This document shows positions 38,936 through 48,008 of a DNA stretch of 64,000 bases, piece after piece. Positions within the stretch are counted from its first letter, which is position 1. Every line of letters starts with the position of its first letter. The notes beneath the pieces are model-generated. The model worked only from the letters and a program-made list of their open reading frames with translations. It searched no databases and had not been told where the DNA came from. A program made the position numbers and the translations under genes. Source of the stretch: Octadecabacter sp. SW4 (GTDB lineage: Bacteria > Pseudomonadota > Alphaproteobacteria > Rhodobacterales > Rhodobacteraceae); the NCBI RefSeq assembly GCF_008065155.1, contig NZ_CP042819.1, positions 124,001-188,000 on the forward strand. Direction: 5' to 3'.

Positions 38936-39798
38936 GGTGCCGATCGGGCGCGCCACAACGTGAACAGACCCGCCGCAACGACCAATCCCCCACCGATCAC
39001 CACATTTGTGCGCAGGGTTTCGGAGAAGACAAACAACCCGACCATCGACGCAAAGACCAGTTGGAAATAGGCAAAGGGCTGGACCGCACTTGCCTCGGCC
39101 ACCTCGTAGGTTTTGATCAGCATGAAATGCCCTGTCGCGCCGGTGACGCACAACAGGGCCATCCAGCCCCAATCTGACGCGATCATCGGCTCCCAATACC
39201 AGACCCCGACAAATGTGATGGCAAAGGCCCCCGCCACACCTGTCCAAAAGAAACTGGTCGCAGCCGAGTCACGGCGCGCGGCATAACGCGTCAGCAAACT
39301 GTAGAGCGCGAACATGCCCGCCGAGGTCAGCGCGATCAAGGCAGATGGCGTGAACACACCCGATCCGGGCTGCAAGATCACGATCACCCCGACGAACCCG
39401 ATCGCGATCGCGGCCCACCGCCGCCAGCCAACCGTTTCCCCCAGGATCGGGCCGGACAGCGCCGCGACGATCAGCGGGTAACTGGCGAAAATCGCGTGGG
39501 CCTCGACCAGCCCCAGCATGACAAAAGCCAGCACCATCACGCAGATTTCCGCCACCAGCAAAAGCCCGCGAAAAATTTGCAGGACCGGCTGCGTGGTCGC
39601 CGCCGCCGCGCGCACCGATCCGGCGCGCCGCTTGGCAATGGCGATCACGAAAGCCGCAAAGAACCAATAGCGGATCATCACGATCATCAGCACGTTGTAT
39701 TCCCCCGCCAAATGGCGCGAGATGCCGTCCTGCATCGCAAAGATGAATGTGGTGGCGATCATCAACACAACGCCCTGGCGGGTATTGGTCTGCATCAT
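38932..39798 (-). CDS. DMT-superfamily (EamA) transporter
   Basis: The 288-residue protein has ten hydrophobic helices in two EamA repeats and no soluble domain. Such carriers export or import small metabolites; the substrate is unknown. Its ATG (39798, or the immediately following ATG) overlaps the mnmD stop, so it is translated from the mnmD transcript. Confidence 0.88.
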   Translation of the reverse strand: MMQTNTRQGVVLMIATTFIFAMQDGISRHLAGEYNVLMIVMIRYWFFAAFVIAIAKRRAGSVRAAAATTQPVLQIFRGLLLVAEICVMVLAFVMLGLVEAHAIFASYPLIVAALSGPILGETVGWRRWAAIAIGFVGVIVILQPGSGVFTPSALIALTSAGMFALYSLLTRYAARRDSAATSFFWTGVAGAFAITFVGVWYWEPMIASDWGWMALLCVTGATGHFMLIKTYEVAEASAVQPFAYFQLVFASMVGLFVFSETLRTNVVIGGGLVVAAGLFTLWRARSAP

Positions 39799-40442
39799 CC
39801 CAGCCTAGCGCGGGTCATGTGGCGCTTGCGCCCGAAACCGGTCACCCGCTCCACGGCAAATCCGGCCAATTCCAGCGACCGGCGGACATGCCCGGCGGCC
39901 GTATAGGTCGCCGCCGTGCCGCCCTTGGCGGTATGATCTGCCACTGCGCGCATCAGGGCCGGATTCCAAAGCTCTGGATTCTTGGCGGGCGAAAACCCGT
40001 CCAGGTACCAGGCATCCGCGCGGCCCTGCCACATCGGTAAAGTGTCGCGCGCATCGCCCTTTATGACTGTAAGCGTGACATCATCCGCCGCCACGCCATT
40101 GGTCAGAATGTCCACCGGCAGCACATCGGCAAAGGGCGCAAGCGCCTGCGAAAGATCGTCAGTCGCCATTGGATAAGCCTCGAAACTGGTGAAATGCAGC
40201 CGCCCGGTAATCCCCGCCGCGCGCCATGCCTGCAACGTCGCCAGAAAGTTCAGCCCCGTCCCAAAGCCCAGTTCCGCCACATGAAATCCATCTGCAAATC
40301 GCGCGGGCAGGTCATTGCCCGCCAAAAACACATGGCGGGTTTCGTCCAGTCCACCTTGCAGCGAAAAATACGGATCATCAAACCGTCGCGACACCGGGAT
40401 CACTCCGTCACGCCATTCCAATTCTGCTTGCTGGTCACTCAT
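39795..40442 (-). CDS. mnmD: tRNA 5-methylaminomethyl-2-thiouridine methyltransferase
   Basis: The 215-residue enzyme methylates nm5s2U to mnm5s2U at tRNA position 34. It matches the methyltransferase half of MnmC: DDPYFSLQGGLDETRHVFL, ELGFGTGLNFLAT (SAM motif), DAWYLDGFSPAKNPELW and a C-terminal FGRKRHM. The oxidase half of MnmC is missing from this protein but a FAD oxidoreductase gene starts 48 bp away on the opposite strand. The ATG at 40442 is the conserved start (MSDQQAELEW). Confidence 0.92.
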   Translation of the reverse strand: MSDQQAELEWRDGVIPVSRRFDDPYFSLQGGLDETRHVFLAGNDLPARFADGFHVAELGFGTGLNFLATLQAWRAAGITGRLHFTSFEAYPMATDDLSQALAPFADVLPVDILTNGVAADDVTLTVIKGDARDTLPMWQGRADAWYLDGFSPAKNPELWNPALMRAVADHTAKGGTAATYTAAGHVRRSLELAGFAVERVTGFGRKRHMTRARLG

Positions 40443-40490
40443 CCGCGCGGGCCCTATGTTGCGCGCAATCTTTGGCGGCAAGGGAAGGCG

Positions 40491-41528
40491 ATGGCAACGG
40501 TTGATGTGACAGTGCGCGGGGCGGGCGCGTTCGGGCTGGCGGTCGGGTTTGCCTGCGCGCGGCGCGGCGCGGCTGTGCGCGTGATCGACCCGCATGGCGC
40601 CGCGGCGGGCGCCAGCGGCGGGATCGTCGGCGCGCTTGCCCCGCATGTGCCCGAGAACTGGAACGACAAGAAGGCGTTTCAGTTTGACAGCCTGATGATG
40701 GCGGATGCGTTCTGGCAGGAGGTCAGCGACATCGCCGGCAAAGATGTCGGCTATGCGCGCCTTGGCCGCCTGCAACCCTTGGCAGATGACAGCGCCGTGG
40801 CGCTTGCCCGTCAACGCAGCGAAACCGCCCGCGATCTGTGGCAGGGGCGCGCAATCTGGGAGGTGATCGACGCACCCGACACCCCGTGGACCCCGCAATC
40901 GGCTACCGGCCTGCTGATCCACGACACACTGACGGCCCGCATCCACCCACGCCGTGCGACCCACGCATTGGCGGCGGCAATCACCGCACTGGGTGGCGAG
41001 GTCACGACCAGTGGCACTGACGAGGGCGCTGTTGTCTGGGCGACCGGCTGGCAGGGCCTGGCCGCGCTGACAGCGCAGCGTTCCCGCCTTGTTGGTAACG
41101 GGATCAAGGGGCAGGCGGCGCTGATGCAATTTGACGCGCGCGACCGGCCACAACTCTTCGCTGATGCCTTGCACATCGTGCCGCACAACGACGGAACCGT
41201 CGCGATCGGATCAACCTCGGAGCGGGAATTTGACGACCCGACCAGCACCGACAGCCAGCTTGACGATATCATTGCCCGCGCGATCAAGGCGTTTCCCGTT
41301 CTGGACAACGCCCCCGTGATCGAACGCTGGGCCGGTGTGCGCCCGCGCGCGCGCAGCCGTGCGCCGATGATTGGCGGACACCCGTTTCGGGCAGGGGAAT
41401 TCATCGCCAATGGCGGGTTCAAAATCGGCTTTGGGATGGCACCCAAGGTTGGCGCAGTCATGGCCGACCTGATCCTTGACGGGCATGACACAATACCCAA
41501 AGGATTCCGCGCGCAGGCCTCGCTCTAA
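40491..41528 (+). CDS. FAD-dependent oxidoreductase, likely MnmC oxidase counterpart
   Basis: The 345-residue DAO-fold flavoprotein starts behind AAGGGAAGG and has the dinucleotide motif GAGAFGLAVG near residue 10, GASGGIVGALAPH, and a C-terminal VRPRARSRAPMIGG plus ANGGFKIGFGMAPK. The last pattern and the divergent mnmD suggest the cmnm5s2U-to-nm5s2U oxidase that is fused to MnmD in E. coli MnmC. A general amino acid oxidase (ThiO/DadA type) cannot be excluded. It shares stop bases with the MaoC-like gene. Confidence 0.82.
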   Translation: MATVDVTVRGAGAFGLAVGFACARRGAAVRVIDPHGAAAGASGGIVGALAPHVPENWNDKKAFQFDSLMMADAFWQEVSDIAGKDVGYARLGRLQPLADDSAVALARQRSETARDLWQGRAIWEVIDAPDTPWTPQSATGLLIHDTLTARIHPRRATHALAAAITALGGEVTTSGTDEGAVVWATGWQGLAALTAQRSRLVGNGIKGQAALMQFDARDRPQLFADALHIVPHNDGTVAIGSTSEREFDDPTSTDSQLDDIIARAIKAFPVLDNAPVIERWAGVRPRARSRAPMIGGHPFRAGEFIANGGFKIGFGMAPKVGAVMADLILDGHDTIPKGFRAQASL

Positions 41529-42313
41529 CCCGCCTTGGCGGTCATGCAGACGCGCCCGTCTTCGCCACGCACCCAGGCATCATCGCCCTTCCAGCAGAAC
41601 GTCGCCGCCTCGCCGCCGATCAAGGGCGCCGTTGCGCGATAATCAAATGTTGCCAAAGGCTTGTCCAATTGATCCTGCGCCATCAGCATCAAGACCTGCG
41701 CCAGTAACGGTCCATGCACAACCACCCCGTGATAGCCTTCGACGCGGCGCGCATAGGGGCGATCATAATGGATACGGTGACCATTGAACGTGAGCGCCGA
41801 ATAGCGAAATAGCAGGGTTGTATCAAAGGTGAAAACTTTGCTGTGGTCCTCGTCCATGCGCGCGCTGACGGGGGCAGGCGGCGCGTCATTGCGCTGCGCC
41901 TCGCCGCGATACACAAGGTCCTGCCATTCGGTCAGCACTGTCGCATGGCGCTGGCGAATATCGTGACGCAATCGCACGAATGTCAGTGGTCCCTGCGCGC
42001 CATCCTTTTGCGTGACGGAGTCAAGCGTCGTGGTCTTGTCCGCCTTGATCCCCGCCACAAGTGGCTGCAAAAACGTCAGCCGCCCGCCCGCCCACATACG
42101 CCGAGACAGGCCCAGATCGGGGATCAACCCACCCAGCTTCGGATGCCCGTCACGGCCCAGCTTTGCGGGTGGTTCCGGCTCCCAGAAATAGAGGTGGTGA
42201 AAGAATGGCGGCAGCGCGCTGCCATAGGCGATGTCGGGCGTCATCCCCAGCGCAGCCTGCATGGCGCAGGCGCGCGCTGGATCCATCACGTCGGTGATTG
42301 TCTGTTCAGTCAT
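41525..42313 (-). CDS. MaoC/FAS1-like acyl-CoA dehydratase or hydratase family protein
   Basis: The 262-residue protein resembles COG3777 proteins (HTD2-like, related to mesaconyl-C4-CoA hydratase), with PPFFHHLYFWEP, GLSRRMWAGGRL and the hotdog-type signature FNGHRIHYDRPYA followed by GYHGVVVHGPLLA. It probably hydrates or dehydrates an acyl-CoA or acyl-ACP. The substrate is not clear from context, since its neighbours are an FMN reductase and the FAD oxidase. Confidence 0.82.
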   Translation of the reverse strand: MTEQTITDVMDPARACAMQAALGMTPDIAYGSALPPFFHHLYFWEPEPPAKLGRDGHPKLGGLIPDLGLSRRMWAGGRLTFLQPLVAGIKADKTTTLDSVTQKDGAQGPLTFVRLRHDIRQRHATVLTEWQDLVYRGEAQRNDAPPAPVSARMDEDHSKVFTFDTTLLFRYSALTFNGHRIHYDRPYARRVEGYHGVVVHGPLLAQVLMLMAQDQLDKPLATFDYRATAPLIGGEAATFCWKGDDAWVRGEDGRVCMTAKAG

Positions 42314-42356
42314 ACCGCGATCCTAGACCGGATCAGACCGCGACGGAATCTCAATT

Positions 42357-42878
42357 TTAGCCTACGGCGGCCCGCAGTGCGGCCATCGCCGTAGCCAACT
42401 GCTTGGCATGGAACTCATTGACCAGATTGCCGTCCGCGTCGAACTGCTCGCTTGATTTGGCGACCAGAATTTCCGGCGTGTTGATGATAACAGGCCGGAA
42501 CGGCACAAGGCACAGGCGCAGGGAAAACTGCGTGCGCTCGCCGCCCGCGCGCCCCGCCGCCGCCGACATGATCGCGACAGGTTTGTCGAGCCAGGGGCTG
42601 CCCTCGGTGCGGCTCACCCAATCCAGCGCATTTTTCAACACACCCGGTATCGCCTTGTTATACTCAGGCGTGGAAATGACCACGGCTTCGGCCTGCGCGA
42701 TCTGGTCCGCAAGGGTCTGCACCGCGGCAGGGATCCCTTTGGCCTCCAGATCACCGTTATACAGCGGCAGGTTCAAATCCGCCTCGACGGTGTCACCGCC
42801 ATAAGCCCTGGCCGCCGCCCGCATCAGGTAAGTGTTGGTTGACGCCGCGCGCAGCGACCCTGAAATTCCCAGTAACAT
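42357..42878 (-). CDS. NADPH-dependent FMN reductase/quinone reductase family protein
   Basis: The 173-residue flavodoxin-fold protein begins MLLGISGSLRAASTN, binding the FMN phosphate, and has VISTPEYNKAIPGVLKNALDWVSR. This is the YieF/ChrR/ArsH-like group that reduces quinones, azo dyes or chromate by two-electron transfer. It lies upstream of the MaoC-like gene on the same strand with 43 bp between, and is divergent from the ThDP enzyme. Confidence 0.88.
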   Translation of the reverse strand: MLLGISGSLRAASTNTYLMRAAARAYGGDTVEADLNLPLYNGDLEAKGIPAAVQTLADQIAQAEAVVISTPEYNKAIPGVLKNALDWVSRTEGSPWLDKPVAIMSAAAGRAGGERTQFSLRLCLVPFRPVIINTPEILVAKSSEQFDADGNLVNEFHAKQLATAMAALRAAVG

Positions 42879-42997
42879 GTGTGGTCCTCTTGTTTACCTC
42901 TCTTTATCTAGCCGCAAATCGGGACGCGGCAATTGACGGTTCTTGCACAGCGCCTGTGCGTGGCACATGGTGGGCGCAAACTTGATACAGGTGCATC

Positions 42998-44644
42998 ATG
43001 CGACACGGCGGTAAAATCCTCAGCGACCAACTGGAAATCCTTGGCGTGCGCCGTGTGTTTTCGGTGCCGGGCGAAAGTTTCCTTGCCGCGCTTGACGGGC
43101 TTTATGACAGTGGCATCGACAATATCGTCTGTCGTCAGGAAGGTGGCGCCGCGATGATGGCCGAGGCCTATGGCAAGATGACAGGCCAACCCGGTGTGGC
43201 TTTGGTCACCCGTGGTCCGGGCGCGACAAATGCCAGCGCGGGCATCCATATCGCGATGCAGGACAGCACGCCGATGGTGATGTTCGTTGGCCAGATCGCG
43301 CGCGACCAGCGCGACCGCGAGGCATTTCAAGAGGTGGACTACCGCGCGATGTTCGGCGGTTTGGCGAAATGGGTGGCCGAGGTCGATCAGACAGACCGCC
43401 TGCCCGAATATATCGCCCGCGCCTTTGCGCTTGCCACGTCAGGCCGCCCCGGTCCCGTGGTGCTGGCACTGCCCGAAGACATGCTCAGCGCGCGGTCCGA
43501 CGTCCCTGACACCGCCGGCCCCCTGGTCGAACGCGCACCAACCTTTGTCGATGCCGCCGAGGACGCGCTGGGCTGGATCGCGCAGGCCAGCCGCCCGCTG
43601 GTGATCATCGGCGGGCCGCATTGGTCGCAGGCGGCAGCGGCCGATCTGGCCCACTTTGCCAAGGTGCAAAACCTGCCTGTGGCGCTGGGGTTCCGGCGGC
43701 AGGATTACCTTGATAACCGCCACCCGAACTATGTGGGCGATCTGAATGTCGGGGTGAACCCAAAATTGGCACAGCGGGTCCGTGACGCCGACCGGTTGCT
43801 TGTGATCGGCTCGCGACTGGGGGATATCGAAACCCAGGGCTATACGCTGGTCGATCCCGCTGCCCCGACCCAGAAAATCCTGCATGTGCACGCGGATGCC
43901 AATGAATTGGGGCGCGTCTATCACCCCGATCTTTGCGTTACCGCCAATGCGGTCTCATTCGTCCGCGCCCTGTCGCACCTGCCTGCCTGTGGCCGCGATT
44001 GGGGCGCCTGGACCAAAGCGGCCCGCGCCGATCACGAGGACTGGCGCGCGCCACTGGAAACCCCGGGTGCTGTGAAACAGGAACAGGTCATCGCATGGCT
44101 GTCCGACAACTTGCCCGATGATGCGATCCTGACAAATGGCGCGGGCAACTACGCCGCATGGCTGCACCGCTATTTCACCTTCAAGGGGTTTCGCACGCAG
44201 CTTGCTCCCACATCCGGATCAATGGGATATGGCTTTCCAGCCGCGATTTCCGCCAGCCTTGAACATCCCGATCGCACGGTTGTCTGCCTTGCCGGTGACG
44301 GCTGCTTCCAGATGACGCTGAACGAGATGTCCACAGCGATCCAGCACGGCGCCAAACCGATCACGCTGGTGATGAACAACGGGCGCTACGGCACGATCCG
44401 CATGCATCAGGAAAAGCACTACCCCGGGCGCGTGTCCGGCACGATGCTGGCCAACCCCGATTTTGCAGCCCTTGCGCGGGCCTATGGCGGCCACGGCGAA
44501 ACCGTCACCGAAGGCGCACAGTTCGCGGATGCTTTCGCGCGCGCGCAGGCCTCAAACCTGCCCGCCGTGATCGAACTGACAATCGACCCCGACGCGCTGA
44601 CGACTGGCACGACGCTGAGCGGGATTTCCACGATGCAGCCTTAA
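42998..44644 (+). CDS. Thiamine-diphosphate-dependent enzyme, acetolactate synthase-like
   Basis: The 548-residue protein has the three ThDP domains of the POX/AHAS superfamily. Glu48 (VCRQEGGAAMMAEAYGK) activates ThDP, and the Mg/ThDP motif begins GDGCFQMTLNEM and ends in VMNNGRYG. Roseobacters often carry such ilvB-like genes apart from ilvBN; no small regulatory subunit lies next to it, so true acetolactate synthase is uncertain. Possible substrates include pyruvate or other 2-oxo acids. It is monocistronic. Confidence 0.85.
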   Translation: MRHGGKILSDQLEILGVRRVFSVPGESFLAALDGLYDSGIDNIVCRQEGGAAMMAEAYGKMTGQPGVALVTRGPGATNASAGIHIAMQDSTPMVMFVGQIARDQRDREAFQEVDYRAMFGGLAKWVAEVDQTDRLPEYIARAFALATSGRPGPVVLALPEDMLSARSDVPDTAGPLVERAPTFVDAAEDALGWIAQASRPLVIIGGPHWSQAAAADLAHFAKVQNLPVALGFRRQDYLDNRHPNYVGDLNVGVNPKLAQRVRDADRLLVIGSRLGDIETQGYTLVDPAAPTQKILHVHADANELGRVYHPDLCVTANAVSFVRALSHLPACGRDWGAWTKAARADHEDWRAPLETPGAVKQEQVIAWLSDNLPDDAILTNGAGNYAAWLHRYFTFKGFRTQLAPTSGSMGYGFPAAISASLEHPDRTVVCLAGDGCFQMTLNEMSTAIQHGAKPITLVMNNGRYGTIRMHQEKHYPGRVSGTMLANPDFAALARAYGGHGETVTEGAQFADAFARAQASNLPAVIELTIDPDALTTGTTLSGISTMQP

Positions 44645-44964
44645 ATGACATAGGCCTGATCTAGGCACCCCGGTTGCCCCACAGCCCACATTGACCATCA
44701 TGTGACCGACTGATCCAAATGCGCAAACCGCAGTTTGGCGTAGGATGCGGCGCAGGTGACAATTCAGCCCGACGCGATCGTCGCAATTTCGTGCTGCGCG
44801 CACAAGCCGCATGAAAAATGCGGCAGGAGCAAAAAACACCGTGCCCCCGCGCAGCGAGGGAAACGGTCATTGAAGCGGGGCGCGGCACAGGTCGCACGCA
44901 AACTCTACTGGCCATTCAGCGCGTGCCAGCTTGAAATGCATTTTTTCGCAAGTCCGCCCGTGGT
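44645..44964. other. Spacer between convergent genes, no feature recognised
   Basis: These 320 bp separate the ThDP enzyme from the convergent flavoprotein. I see no conserved frame, tRNA or strong terminator. It marks the change from ordinary core genes to the accessory part of the window. Confidence 0.5.
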
Positions 44965-46371
44965 CTATGCCTCGCCTGCGTCTGCCATGCTGTTCAGCTT
45001 TTTCAGGTTGATCATCGCCGGGAACAGGCTGTCTTTGAAACGTGCCGACAACTGCGCAAGTTCGGGTGTCTCTGTCGGCGCACGGTCGCCAGCGGTCAGG
45101 GCGTCCAAACGGCACGATTTCAGCCAATCGCGAATACTCTTATTCTGTAACCACATGAATTGGTTTTGCAGGGAGATCATTTTTTGGCCGATCCAATCAA
45201 TGTCGTCCGCCGGATATGGCACTGGAACGCTAAGCGCGTTTTTCTGCGCATCGTCGGCAATTGTCGCCTCCAGATGTGCAATGAAGGCGGCGCTGAATGT
45301 TGGCTGGCAAGTTCTGACAGATTGGACGAAGATATGCCCCGGCTGGAAAACGGGAACGCTTGCGACTTTCCGAATCCCGGTGGCGGTGCAATCAATAAAG
45401 ACAGTGTCATCCGCAACCACAATTTCCCCATGCTTCAGCGTCATTTTGCCGCGAGACAGGCGGGTTACATGACCAAGGCGGATTACTGTTTCGATCTTGC
45501 GCAAGCTGTCCAGTTCGGCAGGTGTGACCGTCCCACACTTATATGCGGTAGGGGTGTGATCAGGGTCCAATTGTAGTAGATTGCCGGCATGTCCAAGCCG
45601 GGCAAACAGATCGGGCAATGTTTTAGCGGCGATGACAGCCTCGTTTTCCTCAAGAGCGTATTTCAGCTTAAACTCATGGAACTCAGATCCGGGCTGAAAC
45701 ATGCGACGGTCGATCCACCAGGCATCGCGCGGCATCACCCAGACGATTTTTGACGGGTGAACGCCTTGGTCCAGAAGCCATAAGCACACGTCCGCGCCAG
45801 TTTTGCCCGAGCCGAGTACGGCATACTGTTCGAAAGGTTGCTGTTTCTCTGCTATTTCGGTTGGGGTCAGGCAATCGACGTCACCATCCACTTCGAATTT
45901 GCGGCGGTGCAAGGCGGGCACTTCTCCGGCACCATAAGAAGAATGCACGATGCTCTTGCGCACGTTTATCTGATGGGTTTCCTGCGTGATGTTTGCGCGG
46001 ATTGAGCCATTTTCCAACAGCTCGCAATTCGGCAGGTAGCGCACCCGTCCCGAGGGCAGGAGTTTGCGATCCATCACCGTCTGAAAATAAGCCAAAACCT
46101 CTCGGCCACTGGCCAACTCATGCAGGCCCTTGTTGCCGCCGGTGGTATCTATTCGATTTGATCCAAGCGCTTGCGAGGCAACGCCATAGAATGCAGAAGG
46201 TTGGTGCAGCCGCACAAAAGGATACGCGCTGTTCCAGTGGCCTCCGGGGCTGTGCTGCCGATCAACAATGGTGATGTGGGACTGTGTTTCAGATACCAAC
46301 GTGTCGGCAAAAGAAATGCCAGAGGCGCCACTGCCAACAATCAGATAGTCAGTTTCATAACCCAACTTCAC
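44965..46371 (-). CDS. FAD-dependent oxidoreductase/monooxygenase-like protein
   Basis: The 468-residue protein has an N-terminal FAD motif GSGASGISFADTLV, a second dinucleotide motif VLGSGKTGADV near the middle and GHWNSAYPFVRLHQPS, which resembles flavin monooxygenases that bind NAD(P)H. The exact class and substrate are unknown. Codon use looks less GC-biased than in the core genes by eye, suggesting acquisition; this needs a composition calculation. It is monocistronic. Confidence 0.78.
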   Translation of the reverse strand: MKLGYETDYLIVGSGASGISFADTLVSETQSHITIVDRQHSPGGHWNSAYPFVRLHQPSAFYGVASQALGSNRIDTTGGNKGLHELASGREVLAYFQTVMDRKLLPSGRVRYLPNCELLENGSIRANITQETHQINVRKSIVHSSYGAGEVPALHRRKFEVDGDVDCLTPTEIAEKQQPFEQYAVLGSGKTGADVCLWLLDQGVHPSKIVWVMPRDAWWIDRRMFQPGSEFHEFKLKYALEENEAVIAAKTLPDLFARLGHAGNLLQLDPDHTPTAYKCGTVTPAELDSLRKIETVIRLGHVTRLSRGKMTLKHGEIVVADDTVFIDCTATGIRKVASVPVFQPGHIFVQSVRTCQPTFSAAFIAHLEATIADDAQKNALSVPVPYPADDIDWIGQKMISLQNQFMWLQNKSIRDWLKSCRLDALTAGDRAPTETPELAQLSARFKDSLFPAMINLKKLNSMADAGEA

Positions 46372-46639
46372 ACCCCATCAATCACCTCAACCCTAGCACT
46401 CTTTCCCTCGAAAGACTACGCAGTCAAAGTTGTGGTTCTGTCCCGTACTTCAGGCGCCTATTTGGGATGAAAGGGAATACATCAGGTTAGATGTGAAGGA
46501 CCGCTTTGGACTCCAATCCAGCCCAATGCACCTGCAGAAATAATGCGTTCCAATCGGTTAACGTGTCCTCTTCAAGGATCAATACTTGAAACACCCCATA
46601 GGCGCGGGGGGCTGATCAAAAGCGTAGCTGGCCTGTGAG
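46372..46639. other. Spacer upstream of flavoprotein and interrupted CMD gene
   Basis: The 268-bp stretch holds the divergent promoters of its neighbours. No gene or structured element was recognised. Confidence 0.4.
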
Positions 46640-47263
46640 ATGATCCAGAAATTCATGAAACGCCTTTATGACGTCGAGACCTGCCAGCGGTTCATCGTGG
46701 ATGCGGTGGCCAGTTCTGCGGGCATGCGAAAATCGAGGAAGAACCCCGAAATCAGCGCTGCCTTTTCAAACCCCATTTTGTTGGCTGTTCCCCATGCGAA
46801 CGGATGCTGCCATTGCACTTTCGTGCACACAAAAAACGCCCTTGAAGAAGGCATGAGCGAAGACGAGGTGCAGGGGCTGCATGACGGTGAATTCGGCGCA
46901 GCGCCATCCAATTAGTCTGTGGCCCAGCTTTATTCAGAGCATCGTGCAGACAGCGCGGGACACCCGTCGCCTGAGGCAACCCAGAAGCTGATTGAAACGT
47001 ATGGCATGGACACCGCCGCACAGATCCTGGGGATCACACGCGGCATCATGGTGGGTAATCTGCATAGCAATATGATTGACGCCCTGCGCCACCGCATAAA
47101 GCGAAAGCCCACCCCCGAAAGCAGTCTGGGGCGCGAGTTGGGTATCGTTTTGGGCGTTGTTGTGTTTGCGCCGTATCTGGCGATCAAACAGCTGATCACG
47201 TCCAAGACGGGCCCATCCATTCAGGACCTCGCACATCATGGTGCCGACCCCTCAGCCGCGTAA
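46640..47263 (+). pseudogene. Carboxymuconolactone-decarboxylase (AhpD-like) gene with in-frame amber codon
   Basis: One continuous frame of 207 codons is broken only by a TAG at codon 92 (46913-46915). The first part has the AhpD-like redox motif GCCHC with His63 (CTFVHTKNAL); the part after TAG (AQLYSEHRADSAGHP, LIETYG) continues the family pattern without shift. Related proteins have a Gln or Glu at this place as I recall them, so a single CAG-to-TAG or GAG-to-TAG change is likely. A GTG two codons after TAG could restart translation. Options are a young pseudogene, a sequence error or readthrough. Confidence 0.72.
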
Positions 47264-47535
47264 GGGCGCGCGCATCTTCGCGCCGGACTACACCATGCTG
47301 AAAGTGGTCACATTTCAACCCTTGGGCGTTGACGGCTTCAGCGCTTGGGAGCCTGGCGGCGATGAAGGCGGCGCGGAGAATGCGCAGACCGCACCGAACC
47401 CGCTGAGCGACCTGACCGCGGGCATCGCCGCTAACCTCTATACGAGCCTGCAACAGGCCGTCGAGGCGTTGGATTTGTCGATTGATGACATGAAGGTCGA
47501 GGTGAAAGTTGACGTCAGCTGGCAGGCGCCCTTTG
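47238..47535 (+). pseudogene. Fragment resembling an OsmC-like protein
   Basis: The frame from 47238 (perhaps from the internal ATG at 47295) gives TAPNPLSDLTAGIAANL and IDDMKVEVKVDVSW, an arrangement like the central part of OsmC/Ohr proteins, but with Asn where the peroxidatic Cys is expected. Similarity ends near VSWQ and the frame then runs through unrelated sequence to 47654. The OsmC assignment is weak; that it is a broken gene is more secure because a different family begins in another frame right after it. Confidence 0.35.
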
Positions 47536-47559
47536 CCCGCGATTGGGCCGGTTTCAGAC

Positions 47560-47946
47560 CGGGTCATTGGCCGCAACGGAATCCATATCGAGCCGGATCT
47601 GGACGACATCGACACCTACCGGAAGGCAGGCGAGATCGCCAATTGCGCGGGTGACGGCCGCTGCGGTTACAAATCCCGCCCGGAACTGGCTTTCGCCTGT
47701 GCCCGTATGTTGACCGAAACCGCATACGACGGGTCCACGTACAACTTGCACGCTGCGCTCGACAGTCTCAGCGCTTATGAAGCCGCCGCAGGTCGTCCAC
47801 ACCAAGGCTGGGGGGACTATTTTGGGTCGCTGAATGTCTTGGGGACATCTGAGCGCAGCACGTGTCGCAGCGCCCCGAGCAGAAAACCGTGCTTTATCGT
47901 CCGTCAAATCGACGGAAACCCATCGAGAACACGTAGCACACTATAA
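47560..47946 (+). pseudogene. NmrA/SDR-type NAD(P)-binding oxidoreductase, C-terminal fragment
   Basis: The first 64 codons (47560-47751) match the middle and end of NmrA-like quinone-reductase-type SDR proteins: RNGIHIEPDLDDIDTY, GDGRCGYKSRPELA and ARMLTE followed by DGSTYNLH. The N-terminal Rossmann half is absent. After YNLH the frame loses similarity and ends at 47946. It begins in a different frame directly after the OsmC-like fragment, so a deletion probably fused two former genes. Confidence 0.6.
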
Positions 47947-48008
47947 CGACGCCTTTTGACGTCCGTCCCTTTTCCTCATCACACCAATTCGCACTGAAAG
48001 ACCCAACC

